From Tulasnella sp. 424 (taxonomy: Eukaryota > Basidiomycota > Agaricomycetes > Cantharellales > Tulasnellaceae), in NCBI GenBank assembly GCA_019633425.1, contig WSUB01000155.1:1-64000 (forward strand): DNA of 64,000 nucleotides, given 5' to 3'. Made by a program: the position numbers and the translations under genes. Below are positions 21,968 to 33,830 of the stretch, one piece after another. The notes beneath the pieces are model-generated. The model saw only the letters and a list, made by a program, of their open reading frames with translations. It did no database searches and was not told the DNA's origin. The first letter of the stretch is position 1, and each line of letters begins with the position of its first letter.

Positions 21968-22521
21968 CCTGCGTCGTTGCGGGACCTTCAAGAGGGAGAT
22001 ACGGAGATATCGGATCTAAGCCCCTCAATATCGATGGTGCACTGCGTCTCAACCTAACCAACCTACTAATCACTTAAAGCTAGATCCCAAGATGTCTCGA
22101 TACTGTAAATCAATTTTATCACGTTCACGGAAAAGGATACACTCAGTACTAAGCCACCCAGGAGGCGACTGGGTCTACCAACATCGATCAAGAAGCGCAC
22201 AGCAAGCACGGAGCGACTTCCTCTTAAGTGGGTGTGAGCGGATGGCGGAGAAATGTTTCTGCTTGGTCTCGGTCCATGACGTTTGAACGACCAATGCCAT
22301 TCGGACCGGGTTTCGCAACCGGGCGTACGAGGTCGACTCTAGCATATAACATGCACCCATTCCCTTGCAGCAGTAGCTCAAATTTAAATGGGGAAAACAG
22401 GTTATGCCAAAGTACTAGGGGATTCCGCATTTCCAAATTCGAGAGTCGGGACGAGTTCTCCGGCATTCGTCTAGTTTCACAAAGCACCTGTAGTCAGGAC
22501 CTCAACCATATCTGCCACTCC

Positions 22522-23716
22522 TCACGATATTGGTTCGAGGTACAGGGTATTCAAAAGCATAAGGTGTTCGACTTGTCACTTTGCATCCCTGTCTCAATCC
22601 AATACAACTCGCGACGAGTCCGTGGCGTTCCCGTAACGCCCAGTGAATGTCTCCGTGTCAACGGGTATAAGAATGAGCTGATCTACGATCGACGTGCCGA
22701 CCAAGAAATGTGCAGCGCATTGGCCTATGGGGAGAGGAACAGATTAATGTCATTGACTGATCTCGAGGCAGCCCCAACCCCACTGCCGTCAGTTCTGAGC
22801 AACGAAGTTGCTGTTACGTTACCAGCTCCGGCGAACGACCACATATGGTTTCATCGAGCCCCTGAGTTTGGCGACAATTCTTTCATACAGCCATACCTCG
22901 CAAACTGTGACATCGCTGAGGCGTTGCCGATTGTATCCGCTTTGAACTTACTTGTCCGTCCCAGGACTCACGACACAATTTGGAGAAAATCCCTTGACAA
23001 CAAGAAAATCTCCACTTTCCCTATGTGCTTAGCGCATAAATACATCGACTGGAAAGCAGCAGCCAAACATAACTGCAGACGGAGAGCTCGACCCAAAGTG
23101 TCCGCCTGAAAGATTATATACACTAGCATTGTTGAAATCGGCTAAGACAGTTCCCAAAGACAGTTCCCATCGACTGTCTAGTGTTGATGTTGAGATATCC
23201 GCTTTTGGCGCTGTCCCCTGAATCCACCCGAATGCGATCGATTTTCACATCCACGGCCAATCGTCGCGGGGTGGCCAGCGGAGAGTTTGACGGGGAGCTC
23301 AATATTGTGAGGGTCACAGCTCTTTCCGCCAAATACCCTCTTGTAATTGAGACCTACGTGGTTAAGGCTCCCGCCGCGGAGGGTACGGTGGCTGGCGTGG
23401 GCGGTCTAGCAGCGAATTCCGCCAAATCTCGCGCTTCAGGAGCTTCCAGTCGTTCTGAGTCTCTTCATCCAACGTTTCTTACCATCGGAGTGTCTTTCTT
23501 GAGAAAATGGGTATGTGAACTCAGCTATCCAAGCATTTTCCTTTTGTCTCCTAGCTGCGTAAGCGTGTTTGTTCACTCCTTGGATCAAGTCTTCGGCTTC
23601 TTCAACACTCTCCCCAGTAAAGTGCAGTTCGCCATGTCCGTCTATCCTCAAAAAACATTCCTTCAGAACAATCCGCTACAGAGGTTTGAATAAAGCTAAC
23701 CGCTTTGACTTATCAT
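22522..23716 (-). pseudogene. Gag-like unit 9, decayed
   Basis: A start ATGATAAGTCAAAGCG remains, but the exon-1 donor is GTTAGC. Exon 2 (GESVEEAEDLIQGV) shifts frame by one base near the AYPF segment. Exon 3 is strongly altered, with an internal repeat of CAGTTCCCA. Exons 5-7 follow the sub-family of units 4 and 15. The spacer 23,717-24,379 starts unlike others, then carries type-1 blocks near 24,090-24,200. Confidence 0.7.
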
Positions 23717-24379
23717 CAGGAGTGACGTCGTCCGGGACCTGTAGGATGGAGAACGGAGATGTCGGCTCTAAACTCCTCAAAAGACGTATTACGAATGACG
23801 TCAAGCTAAATGCCAACCTGACAAGGTACAGATTGCTCAAAATATGTCCAAGATTTCTTGATACGTGAAATCAACTTTATCGCGCTAACAGTAAAATATA
23901 TACTTCTTATTGTACTCCCAAAAGGGCTGGCTTGGTCCAACTGCCATCAATCAAGAGCGTAGAGTTCGCTTGGAGCCCTGCGAGCGATCCGTTAGGGCGG
24001 CGGGTATAAAGTCTTTCATCTCAGAACGAAATCAAAGAAGGGCATTGACGGCCGAATGATGCTCCACCATCTTGAACGTAGCCGGTTGTTGTTGTGAGAG
24101 GATGTGAGTGAGATGGGGTGATGTTGTTGTTAACCTTTGTTGTCAGTCCACACAACATTTCCATGGACAACGTCATCCCTAAATTACGCGTATAACGTTG
24201 ACTATGGCTTATAGCAGGTGCACTTGTACTTGAGAAGGCAGTTTAAATGAGATTGAGAGAGACAGTGACCATAGGGTGCCAAGGGCTTTCATGTTATCAA
24301 TTTACAAAGTCGTAACAAGTTCTCCCCATCGACCGGCTAATCTTCAACCAGTATTGAGGGCCCTAACTCATGCCACTTC

Positions 24380-25557
24380 TCATGATAGCGGCTCGAGGTG
24401 CAGTGTCTGTTAATTAGCAGAAGGTGTTAGACTTACCGCTTTGCACCGTTGTCTCAAGACATGTGACTTACGGCACTTGTCCAGCTTGCCCCGTTCCGTG
24501 CCGAGAAGGCCTTCTTATCGGCGGAAACAAGAATGAGATAATCCCGAGCAGACCGATGAACGTGGAAAGCTGCATCGCATTGGCCTATGGGTAGAATTGA
24601 TTAAGGGCATTGCCCAATCTGTAGGCGCCTCAGCCCCAACTCACTTCCGTCATTTCTCAGTAACACAGCCGTCATGTTACCATCCTCCGTAATGGACCAC
24701 TTGCGGTTCCATTGGGGCCCTAAACCCGCCGACGATTTCACCATCAAACCATACCTGGCAAAAGGTGACCTTACGAAGGGGTGCCGGTTCTACGGTAGCG
24801 GACTTACATATGCCTCACCGTCGGCTGAGGATGTAAAGACCAATCTGGTGATTCTCCCCTGATATCGAGACTCTCGCCGCTCCCCTAATTATCTAGGGCA
24901 TGAGCAATATAGGCTGCGAAGTAGCAGCCGAGCATACCTTAAACCTGAGAGTTCGAGCCAAAGTGTCCACTTCAAATATAGCGGCTTTGCTGGAATCAGC
25001 TACGACCGCTCCATGATTCCTAGTGTTGATATGGAAATATCCGCGGTTGGTATGGTCCGCAGAATCAACCCGAATGCGACCAGCTTTCACAGTCACAGCT
25101 GGTGGTGGAGCCGCCGGCGTAGGGTTCGATGGAGAACTAAAGATTGGGCGGTTATGACTCTTCTTGTCGAATCCACTTTGGATGTGAGACTTACCTAACC
25201 AAAGCCGGAGCTGCGGAAGGTGCGGTAGCTGGCGCCGGCGAACCTCCGGTAAATTCCGCCAAAATTGCGCGCCTCAGGAGCTGCCAATCGTTCCGAGTCT
25301 CTTCGTCCAACGTCTCATACCACCGGAGTGCCTTTCTTGAGAAAAACGGGTATGCAAACTCAGCTATCCAGGTGCTGTCTTTATGCCTCCCGGCTGCGTA
25401 AGCGCGTTTGTTCACCGCCTGAATAAAGTCCTCGGCTTCTTCAGCACTCTCTCCGGTAAAGTTAAGTTCGTTATGCTCTCCTACGCTCGAAAAATACGTT
25501 TCGTAAGAACCATACGCTGGACAAGACCCGAATGGGCTCACCGCTTTGACTTGCCAT
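24380..25557 (-). CDS. Gag-like array gene, unit 10 (open, altered exon-6 acceptor)
   Basis: Seven open exons. Exon 2: GEHNELNFTGESAEEAEDF, SRKALRWYETLDEETRNDWQLL. Exon-3 loop: NTRNHGAVV. The exon-6 acceptor reads TTAATCAA; the in-frame CCCATAG site is used instead in my model, as in unit 5, with which the 3' half is nearly identical (about 14,690-15,480 against 24,120-24,990). The terminal donor is GTAAGTCAC. The spacer continues to a small unit fragment at 25,800. Confidence 0.7.
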
Positions 25558-25799
25558 CCAAAGTGGTTGGGAGGACCTTCGGGACGGAGTCACGGAGATA
25601 TCGGTTCTAAGCTCCTTCAATACTGTGCACTGCGTCTCAGCCGCAGCTGACCAAGCAGTCAAGCCAGATGCATATAACCTGACAAGGCACAGATCGCTCA
25701 AAACATGCTCGATACGGCAAATAAATTTTGTCACGGTCACACGTATATATACGAGTTTGCTCCATCGACCGGCTAATCTTCAACCAGCACCTGTTTTGA

Positions 25800-25968
25800 G
25801 GGCCCTAACTCATGCCACTTCTCATGGTAGCGGCTCGAGGTGCAGTGTCTGTTAATTAGCGGAAGGGGTTAGAGATATTGCTTGGCACCGCTGTCTCAAC
25901 TCATTGTAACCCACGATACGTTTCCAGCTATTCGCCGAGCCGTAACGTGCCACGAATACCTCTGCGGA
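25800..25968 (-). pseudogene. Gag-like fragment (exon 7 and end of exon 6)
   Basis: About 170 bp with the terminal exon (LEPLP stop) and the intron-6 and exon-6 end, cut off within GTGCCACGAATACC and joined directly to the spacer block GATGTGATGTTTTTGTTTG. It looks like a deletion product between a unit's exon 6 and a spacer. The remaining spacer to 26,235 is type 1. Confidence 0.65.
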
Positions 25969-26235
25969 TGTGATGTTTTTGTTTGTTGTCGGTTCCATGA
26001 CACCACATTTTCACGGACAACGTCATCCCTGAATTACGCATATGACGTTGACTCTGGCTTATAACAGGTGCACTTGTACTTGACAAGGTAGTTCAAATGA
26101 GAATGCAGGAGATGGGTAGTGCTAGGGTGCTAAGGGTTTCCATGTTGTCACGTTACACAGTCGGAGCGAGTGCTCCACATGACCAGCTAATCTTCAGAGC
26201 GAAACAATGTTGAAAGTCCCAACGAATACCACTTC

Positions 26236-27413
26236 TCACGATAGTGATTCTAGGTGCAGTGTCTTTTATCCAGTAGAAGGTATTAGACTCGTCGCTTTGC
26301 ACCGCTGGCTCGACCGATTGTGACTTACGAGGCGTGTGCGGACATGCCCGAAAGTCGCCACGAATACCTCCTTATCGGCAGGGACACAAATCTGAAGGTT
26401 AAAGACTGACGAAGTGACCAGGAAATTTGCATCGCATTGGGCTGGAGGAAGATCAACTTATTATTGCCGTTACCTGATCTTTAGGCAGCCTCAACTAAAC
26501 TTACTACCATCAGTTCTCAGCAGCTTAGCTGTAATGTTACCGTCCTCCGCGATCGACCACGTGTGATTTCATTGGGTCCCTGAAGCATCCGAAGATTTCT
26601 TCATGCAACCGTACCTGGCAAATGGCGACCTCACAGAGTTGTTGCAGATTCTATGGTAGCGAACCTACCTCACCGACCCAGGACTTAAGGGCCAATTTTG
26701 TGAGTTTCCCCTTATAACAAGACTCTCTTCGCTCCCCTATTTATTCATAGCATAAGTAATATAGGCTGGGAAGAAGCAGCCGAACATACCTGAAACCTGA
26801 GAGTCCGAGCCAAAGTGTCCACCTCAAATATATTGGCTTTGCTGGAATCGGCTTCGACAATTCCAAGATTATCAGCGTCGACCCACAAATATCCGCTTTT
26901 GGTGTGGTCCTCAGAGTCAACGCGAACGCGACCGATTTTCACCGTCACAGCCGATGGTGGTGGAGCCGCCGGCGTAGGGTTCGACGGAGAACTGAAGATT
27001 GGGCGGTTATGACTCTGCTTGTGGAATCTGCCTTCGGAAATGAGACCTACCTAACCAAAGCTGGCGCTGCGGAAGGTACGGTAGCTGGCGCCGGCGGACT
27101 TGCAGTAAAGTCCGCCCAAATTGCGCGCCTCAGGAGCTTCCAATCGTTCTGAATCTCTTCGTCCAGCGTGTCATACCATCGGAGTGCCTTTCTTGAGAAA
27201 AACGGGTATGCAAACTCGGCTATCCAAGCATTGTCCTTTTGCCTCCCCGCTGCGTAAGCGCGTTTGTTCACCGCCTGAATGAAGTCCTCGGCTTCTTCGG
27301 CACTCTCTCCAGTAAAGTAAAGGTCGTTATGTTCTTCTATGCTCAAAGAATGCAATTCGTAAGAACATTACACTGGACAAGATGCGAATGGGCTCACCGC
27401 TTTGACTTGCCAT
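26236..27413 (-). pseudogene. Gag-like unit 11, nonsense codon in exon 5
   Basis: The splice sites and frames of exons 1-4 are sound (exon 2: EEHNDLYFTGESAEEAEDF, RWYDTLDEE). In exon 5 the conserved Trp of TQWNH is a TGA stop (on the plus strand GATTTCATTGGG where other units have GATTCCATTGGG). The product would be about 205 aa: the whole capsid-like domain and the first half of the C-terminal domain. It may still be expressed as a truncated protein. Exon-3 loop: DADNLGIVEA. Confidence 0.72.
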
Positions 27414-27669
27414 CCGGAGTCGTCGCAGGGCCTCCCAGATGGATCCGCGGGATTATCGGGTTCAAGCCCCCACTGCGTGCCAACCGCGCAGCCACCTTAC
27501 GAATCATTCAAAGCCAAATGCCAACCTGACAAGGAACAAATCGCTGGAAATATATTCAAGATGTCTCGATACGTCAAATCAACCTTATCACAACGATAAA
27601 TATTCTGATGCTAAACCGCTCAAGAAGGCGGCTGACTCCACTGCCATCGGCCAGGACCGTGGGGCGAGA

Positions 27670-28200
27670 GTGAGTTGGTTGATCATTATGAACGGATGTA
27701 AGCATCTAAGTGTACGTGTGAGTTGGATTGTGCGTGATTTCTTTGCATTTAGACTGCAAACAGGTCGTCATAGGGACACCAGGATACAATTTCGACCGGA
27801 ATGGAGCCCCGTTTCGTGGAGGTGGGTAACGGAGGGCGATACATCAGATATTCTAAGACATGCAAAGAGCTTAGGGCGAGCGTGGATCCGGACTAAAGCT
27901 GGGAGTTTGTATGTAAAAACATGGAATAATTAGAAGTAGTGCCGGTCCGAAGGGGTGGGGAGTGGGCGTCCACTGTCTACGTTGTGACATAGGTTACGGG
28001 TAAACAAAGAATAAATGTTCATGAGGTATTGTTGGGGGAAGAAATAGGTGGTTATGTTGGGTCGTGCTGGTGGGGTGGGGCTGGGGAAATGTTTTGGTTT
28101 GTTTTCATGCCAAGACACCACACTTCTACCGACAACGCCACTCACATCGTTTCTCTTAAACGTACTCAACAAGGCGCGCTTTATCTGTGATAGCACCTCA
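27670..28200 (-). promoter_or_regulatory. Type-2 upstream module of unit 11
   Basis: The rest of the 27,414-28,331 spacer. Unlike the PARP-derived type-1 spacers, it carries a conserved series: GAGCGGA, a TTTGCATTTAGACTGC block, GGAGGTGGGTAACGGAGG, CATCAAATATTCTA-like sequence, GAAGGGGTGGGGAGTGGGCGT, TTGTGACATAG, GTAAACAAAGAATAA (forkhead-like, 28,000) and TCTTAAACGTAC. I see no coding signal. Other modules are listed below. Confidence 0.55.
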
Positions 28201-28331
28201 AACGAGAATGAAGGAGACGGGTGACGTAAGGGTGCTAAGGACTTCCATGTGATCATATACCACATTCGGTACGAGTGCCCTCCATCGACCGGGTAATCTT
28301 CGAAGCGCATATGAATTGAGGCGCCAACCCC

Positions 28332-28668
28332 TCATGATAGTGGCTCAAGGTGCAGTGTCCGTTGATGATCAAAGGGTGATAGAATTGCCGCTGTGTCAAC
28401 ACGTTGTGACTCACGACGTGTGTCCAGCCGCTCCCGTAGGGTCGCAAGAACGCCTCTTTAGCGGCGGGAACGACTGACGAACTGACCACCGAATTCGCAT
28501 CGTATTGGCCTGGAAGCAGACTGATTACCCTTATTGTCCAATCTTAGGGCAACCTCAGCCCAACCCACCTCCGTCAGCTCTCAGTAACGTTGCCGTATCC
28601 TTCGATCGCTGAGCGATCGACCCCGTATGGTTCCGTCGAGTCCCTAAACCCACTGGCGATTTCATCCC
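28332..28668 (-). pseudogene. Gag-like unit 12, 3' fragment abutting PARP-finger copy 2
   Basis: Exons 7 and 6 and part of exon 5 (to about 28,668), ending LEPLS. Exon 5 breaks off inside the region that normally reads IKSSADF and is joined to the 3' flank of the PARP-finger gene (GAGTGTTTCGAGAGCTGG). The same junction, with the same breakpoint, occurs at about 56,985, so both descend from one rearrangement. Confidence 0.75.
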
Positions 28669-28729
28669 GTTATTAGTGAGTACGTAAGGAGTGTTTCGAG
28701 AGCTGGTATGCAAGTCAAGAAACTGACAT

Positions 28730-29872
28730 TCATGGACTGCAACGGACTCTCTCATTACTCTCGTCGTCGCTATCAGCCTTCTAGAAAATGAAACGTTGCA
28801 TCATAAATCCGAAAGAACAAGTCAGACGTAAAATCCACGCACCTTCTTCTTTTTGGCTGGTGCTTTCTTCTTGGGAGCTGGTTTAGCTTTGGCCTCTCTT
28901 CTATAAGGGCGACAGAGACGAATATCAGACAATATGTCTCGAGACAAGCAGGGTTTGGGACTCTTACCTTCTTCGGGGTCCTGTTCACCTTCATCCTCCA
29001 ATTCCGAGCGCAACTTGACCTCCTCAGCAGAGTCTTCGTCCTCTTCCTCGACTTTCTACCCAGACAATAGGCGCACGCTTGAGTAAAAGGTAGGAGGAAA
29101 TGTAGCCCGGAAGATTCACGTACCTTTGCTTTCTTCTTGAGGGGTGCGCGAGTCTTCTTCGGCTTGGGTTCGTCATCCCCTTCGGTCGCAGCTTTTTTCT
29201 TTCGAGGCGGAGCCTTTTTCTTTGGCGCCGCGGCCTCTTCATCGTCTTCCTCAGCGTCCGAGCTCGCTTTCTGTTCACATCATCGATCGTTGGGGTCAGT
29301 GCACATCGAAACTCCGCAGCCCCACCGCTCCCTCACCTTTTTGGCAGGCGCCTTGCGCTTCCTCTTCTTCCCAGCGCCCTCATCATCATCCTCACCCTCC
29401 TCTCCAGCGGGTTTTCGTGCGGTCTCGGGGATATCCTCGTCGGCAACCTTTTCTTCCTCCCAAGCCTTGTCCAACTTTGCCTGGTCTTCAGGCTTCAACT
29501 CGTCATACCCATCCAAATCCTTGGCTTCTTCGAGACCTTTCTCTTTGATATTCTTGAAAATTTGGGGTGACGCAGCCCCAATGACGCCAAATGAACGATT
29601 TGTTCCCTTTCACGTCGACGAGGGAACCGAAGCGGAGAGAGTCCTTCGCGATGGTGTTGTCTATGAGACGCGGAACGCCACACGATGGTTTGGTTAGTTT
29701 TCTCCAGCGAGAACGAAGAGAAAAAAGATAACCGAACCTATCCACGGCTTGGACCTATTGTAGTTGCATTTGGAGGTGGTTAGAATTTCGATGGACGAGA
29801 TGCAGTTGAGGGAGAGGGCTAACCTTTGCACTGTACTCTGTTGCTGCTGGCATATTCAACTCGGTACGACAT
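28730..29872 (-). pseudogene. PARP-finger gene, copy 2 (broken)
   Basis: All exons are recognisable. Exon 1 (29,872-29,824) reads MSYRVEYASSNRVQC. In the micro-exon one base is missing and the second zinc-ligand Cys codon is TGG. After RHWGCVTP two bases are missing, shifting the frame. The last exon has diverged, ending SNERVRCSP instead of DDEDDE. The stretch 29,231-29,540, including a whole intron, is almost identical to 7,191-7,525 of the intact gene, while the flanks are more diverged. Most likely a pseudogene partly overwritten by gene conversion. Confidence 0.8.
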
Positions 29873-30281
29873 GGCGCTACTTGTTTGCCTGAGAGGGGGG
29901 AAACAGTTACACTAGTAATAATATGTCGAATTCGGATGCGACTGTGTGAATCCTGCACTGGCTGCAGGGGGCGAGAGCGAGTTGGTGTTTGAGCGCATGT
30001 GAGCGGATGATGTGGCGAAATGTTTTTGTTTATTTTCACTCAATGGCAAAACATTTTCACGGACAACGCCATCTCCCACTTTCGCGTATGACATTGACTC
30101 TGGCTTGTAACAGGTGCACTGGTACTTGAGAAGGTGGTTCAAATGAGAATGAAGGAGACGGTCGACGGTGGGGTGCTAAGGGCTTTATGTTGTCATATTA
30201 CACAGTCGTAACGAGTTCTCTCCACCTTCCCGCTTATCTTCAGAGCGCACCAATGTTGAACGTCCCAGCTAATACCACTTC
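29873..30281. promoter_or_regulatory. Upstream region of PARP-finger copy 2
   Basis: Matches 7,843-8,233 block by block (GAGCGCATGTGAGCGGATG, GAAATGTTTTTGTTT, the CATTTTCACGG region), followed by the 3' flank of the next gag-like unit. It confirms that the duplicated segment included the promoter. Confidence 0.6.
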
Positions 30282-31459
30282 TCATGATAGCGGTTCGAGG
30301 TGCAGTGTCTTTCAATCAGTAGAAAGTATTAGTCTCGCCGCTTCGCACCGCTGCCTCAACCGATTGTGACTCACGATCCGTGTCTGGAGATACCCGTTAC
30401 GTGCCACGAATACCTCCTTATCGGCGGGGACAAAAATGGGACTACTCAATACTGACGAAGTGGTCAGAAAATTCGCATCGTATTGGCCTGGAGGAAGATA
30501 AACTGGTTAATGTTCATTGCCCGATTTTGGGGCAACCTCAGCCTAACCCACTTCCGTCAGTTCTCAGCAACATAGCTGTTATGTTACCATCCTCCATGAT
30601 CGACCATGTGTGATTCCATTGGGTCCCTGAAATCTCGGTAGATTTCTTCATGAGACCATGCCTGGCAAATTGTGAACTCACGGAGGCGTTGCGTGTTCTG
30701 TGGTAGCGAGCCTACCTATCCGTCTGAGGACTCAAGGGCCAATCTGGAGAGTTTCCAGTGATAACAAGCCTCTCTCCGCTTCCCTATTTATTACGGCATG
30801 AATAATATAGGCTGAGAGATAGCAGCCGAACATACCTTAAACTTGAGAGTCCGACCCAAAGTGTCCACCTCAAATATATCGGCTTTGCTGGAATCAGCTA
30901 CGGTCGCTCCATAATTAAATGTGTTGATATGAAAATATCCGCGTGTGCTATGGTTCTCGGAATCAACCCGAATGCGACCAATTTTCACAGTCACGGCTGA
31001 CGGTGACGGAGCTGCCGGTGTAGGGCTCAACGGAGAACTGAAGATTGGGCGGTTAGTTCTCTCTTTGTCGAGTCCGCTTTCGTACCTGAGACCTACCTGA
31101 TCAAAGCCGGCGCCGCGGAAGGGACGGTAGCTGGCGGCGGTGGTCTTGCGGTAAATTCCGCAAAAATCGCGCGCTTCAGGAGCTTCCAGTCGTTCTGAGT
31201 CTCTTCGTCCAACGTCTCATACCATAGAAGTGCCTTTCTTGCAAAAAACGGGAATGCAAACTCTGCCATCCAAGCATTGTCTTTGTGCCTCCCAGCTGCG
31301 TAAGCGCGTTTGTGCACCGCCTGAACGAAGTCCTGAGCTTCTTCGGCACTCTCTCCAGTAAAGTCAAGGTTGTTGTCTTCTCCTATGCTCGAGAGATAAA
31401 ATTCATAAGAGCAACTCGTAAGACAAGATCCGAATGGACTCACCGCTTTGACTTGCCAT
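30282..31459 (-). CDS. Gag-like array gene, unit 13 (intact)
   Basis: Seven open exons with regular sites. Exon 2: GEDNNLDFTGESAEEAQDF, ARKALLWYETLDEE, linker with PPPPATVP. Exon-3 loop: NTFNYGATV; exon 6 has TSSVLSSPIFVPADKE. The unit stands directly upstream (genomically left neighbour on +) of unit 14 and right of the PARP-finger copy. The spacer 31,460-32,057 is type 1, with a TATA-like run at 31,652. Confidence 0.74.
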
Positions 31460-31651
31460 CCGGCGTTGTTGGGGGACCTTCAAGAGGGAGATACGGAGAT
31501 ATCGGTTCTAAGCCCCTTGTTATCGGTGGCACAGTGCGTCCAACCCAGCCACTTACGAATCACTCGAAGCCGCATGTCAACTTAAGCTTGACAAGGCACT
31601 GGTCGCTCAAAATTTGTTTCGATACGGCGAATGCATTTTGTCACGTCCACA

Positions 31652-31662
31652 ATATATATATA
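31652..31662 (-). promoter_or_regulatory. TATA-like element upstream of unit 13
   Basis: ATATATATATA set between CCAAG and TTGTGGACGTGAC on the minus strand, about 190 bp upstream of the unit-13 ATG. The same arrangement (CCAAGTATATATAT...GTGAACGTGACAAAATTTATT) is found at equal distance before unit 18, so it is likely part of the promoter or leader. Confidence 0.45.
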
Positions 31663-32057
31663 CTTGGTGCTAAACCACTCAAGAGGCATCTGGCTCCAGT
31701 GCCATCCGAGTCAGTCAGAAGCGTGGCAAGAGCGAGTTTGTTGACATCTTGAACATATCGTCAGTTGTAGTTGTTGAGCGGAGAGTTGTTGTTGAGCGGA
31801 TGGGGTGATGTTTTTGTTTGTTGTCAGTCCATGACTACAACATTTCCATGGACAACGTCATCCCTAAATTACGCGTATGACGTTGACTCTGGCTGATAAT
31901 AGGTACACTTGTACTTGACAAGGTTCAAATAAGAATGAAGGAGATGGGTGACGCAAGGGTGCTAAGGGCTTCCATTATACAGTCGAGCCGAGTGCTCTCC
32001 AGCGGCAGGCTAATCGTCAGAGAGCACCGATATGGGGGTCCCAACCCATGCCACTTC

Positions 32058-33237
32058 TCATGAGAGCGGCTCGAGGTGCAGTGTCTGTAAATTACCAGAA
32101 GGGGTTAGACTTACCGCTTCACACCGCTGTCTCAACTCGTCGTGACTCACGACGCTTGTCCAGTTATTCCCGTTGGTCCTCAAGAACACCCCTTTATCGG
32201 GAGAAACATGAATGAGAGCATTCGTAAAGACCTTTGGAACGATGAAAGCTGCATCGCATTGACCTATGAGCAGTGGAACTGATTAACGGCATTGCCTGGT
32301 CGTTAGGCAGCCTCAGCCCCAACTCACCTCCGTCAGTGGTCAGTAACGTAGCTGTTATGTTACCGTCCTTTGCGATTGCCCACGTGTAATTCCACTGGGT
32401 GCCAAAATCCGCCGACGATTTGATCATACAACCAACCCTAGCAAATTGTGACCTCACGGAAGTGTTGCGGGTTCTAGTACAGCGAACTTACGTGTATGTC
32501 CCACGCTCCGAGAGCCGATTGGACCCAAAGCCTCTGATGACAAGGCTGTCTCCGCTCCCCTATGTATTTAAGGCATGAATAATATAGGCTGGGAAGTAGC
32601 AGCCGAACATACCTTAAACCTGAGAGTCCGAGCCAAAGCGTCCACCTCAAATATAGTGGCTTGGCTGGAATCGGCTACGGTCGCTCCATACCTACTAGTG
32701 TTGATATGAAAATATCCGCTTTTGGTGTGGTCCTCAGATTCAACGCGAATGCGACCGATTTTCACCGTCACAGCCGATGGTGGTGGAGCCGCCGGCGTAG
32801 GGTTCGACGGAGAACTGAAGATTGGGCGGTTATGACTCTCCTTGTCGAATCTGCCTTCGGAAATTAGACCTACCTAACCAAAGCCGGCGCTGAGGAAGGT
32901 ACGGCAGCTGGCGCCGGCGGACTTGCAGTAAATTCTGCCCAAATTGCGCGCCTCAGGAGCTTCCAATCGGTCTGAATCTCTTCGTCCAACGTGTCATACC
33001 ATACGAGTGCCTTTCTTGAGAAGCACGGGTATGCATACTCGGCTATCCAAGCATTGTCCTTTTGCCTTCCAGCTGCGTAAGCGCGTCTGTTCACCGCCTG
33101 AATGAAGTCCTGAGCTTCTTCGGCACTCTCTCCAGTAAAGTTAAGGTCGTTATGTTCTCCTATGCTCGAAAAAATACAGTTCGTAAGAGCGGCATGGAAG
33201 ACAAGATCTGAATGGGCTCACCGCTTTGACTTGCCAT
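32058..33237 (-). CDS. Gag-like array gene, unit 14 (intact)
   Basis: Seven open exons. Exon 2 has NRRAYAAGRQKDNAWIAEYAYPC, KALVWYDTLDEE, TDWKLLRRAIWAEF. Exon 4 (GSGDSLVIRG...GTYT) and exon 5 (CMIKSSADFGTQWNYTW) join through a clean GTAAGT/CTAG intron. Exon-3 loop: NTSRYGATV; exon 6 has PKVFTNALIHVSPDKG. The spacer 33,238-33,830 matches the sub-family of units 4, 9 and 15. Confidence 0.74.
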
Positions 33238-33830
33238 CCAGAGTCGTTGCGAGGACCTTCGGATGGAAGCCACGGATATATCGGTTCTAAGCTCCTTCGA
33301 CGGCTCACTCCGCACCGCGTCTCACCATAGCCAACCTACTAATCACTTGAAGCTAAATCACAATGTGACAAGGTACAGATCTCGCAGAATATGCCAAGAT
33401 GCTTCGATACCGCGAATCAATTTTCTCGCATTCACGGAAAACGATATACTCAGTACGAAGCCACCCAGGAGGCGACTGGGTTTACCAACATGGGTCAAGA
33501 GCGCAGAGCAAGAACGGAGCGAGCTGCTGTCAAGTGGCCGTGAGCGGGTTGGTGGGGAAAATTTTCTGTTTGGTCTCGGTCCATGACGTTTACGCCGGCA
33601 ATGCCATTCAGACCGGTTTTCTCAACCTGAGCGTACGACGTCGACTCTAGCGTATAGCACGCACCCATTCACTCACAATAGTGGCTAAAATTAGAATGGA
33701 GGAAATCGGTAATGCGACGGGCTAGAGGATCCCACGTTGCCAAACTCGATAGCCAGGACGAGTTCTCCGGCATTAGTCTAGTTTCAGAAAGTACCTGTAT
33801 TTAAGGACCCCTACCCATATCTGCCACTCT

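Noticed and set aside
22228..23109. A 293-aa open frame on the plus strand
   Set aside because: It runs antisense through the decayed unit 9, has no matching splice or start context, and its low stop density comes from the antisense of the repeated exons.
27439..27933. A 164-aa plus-strand frame in the unit-11 spacer
   Set aside because: The frame is not kept in the other seven type-2 modules, so it is most likely chance.
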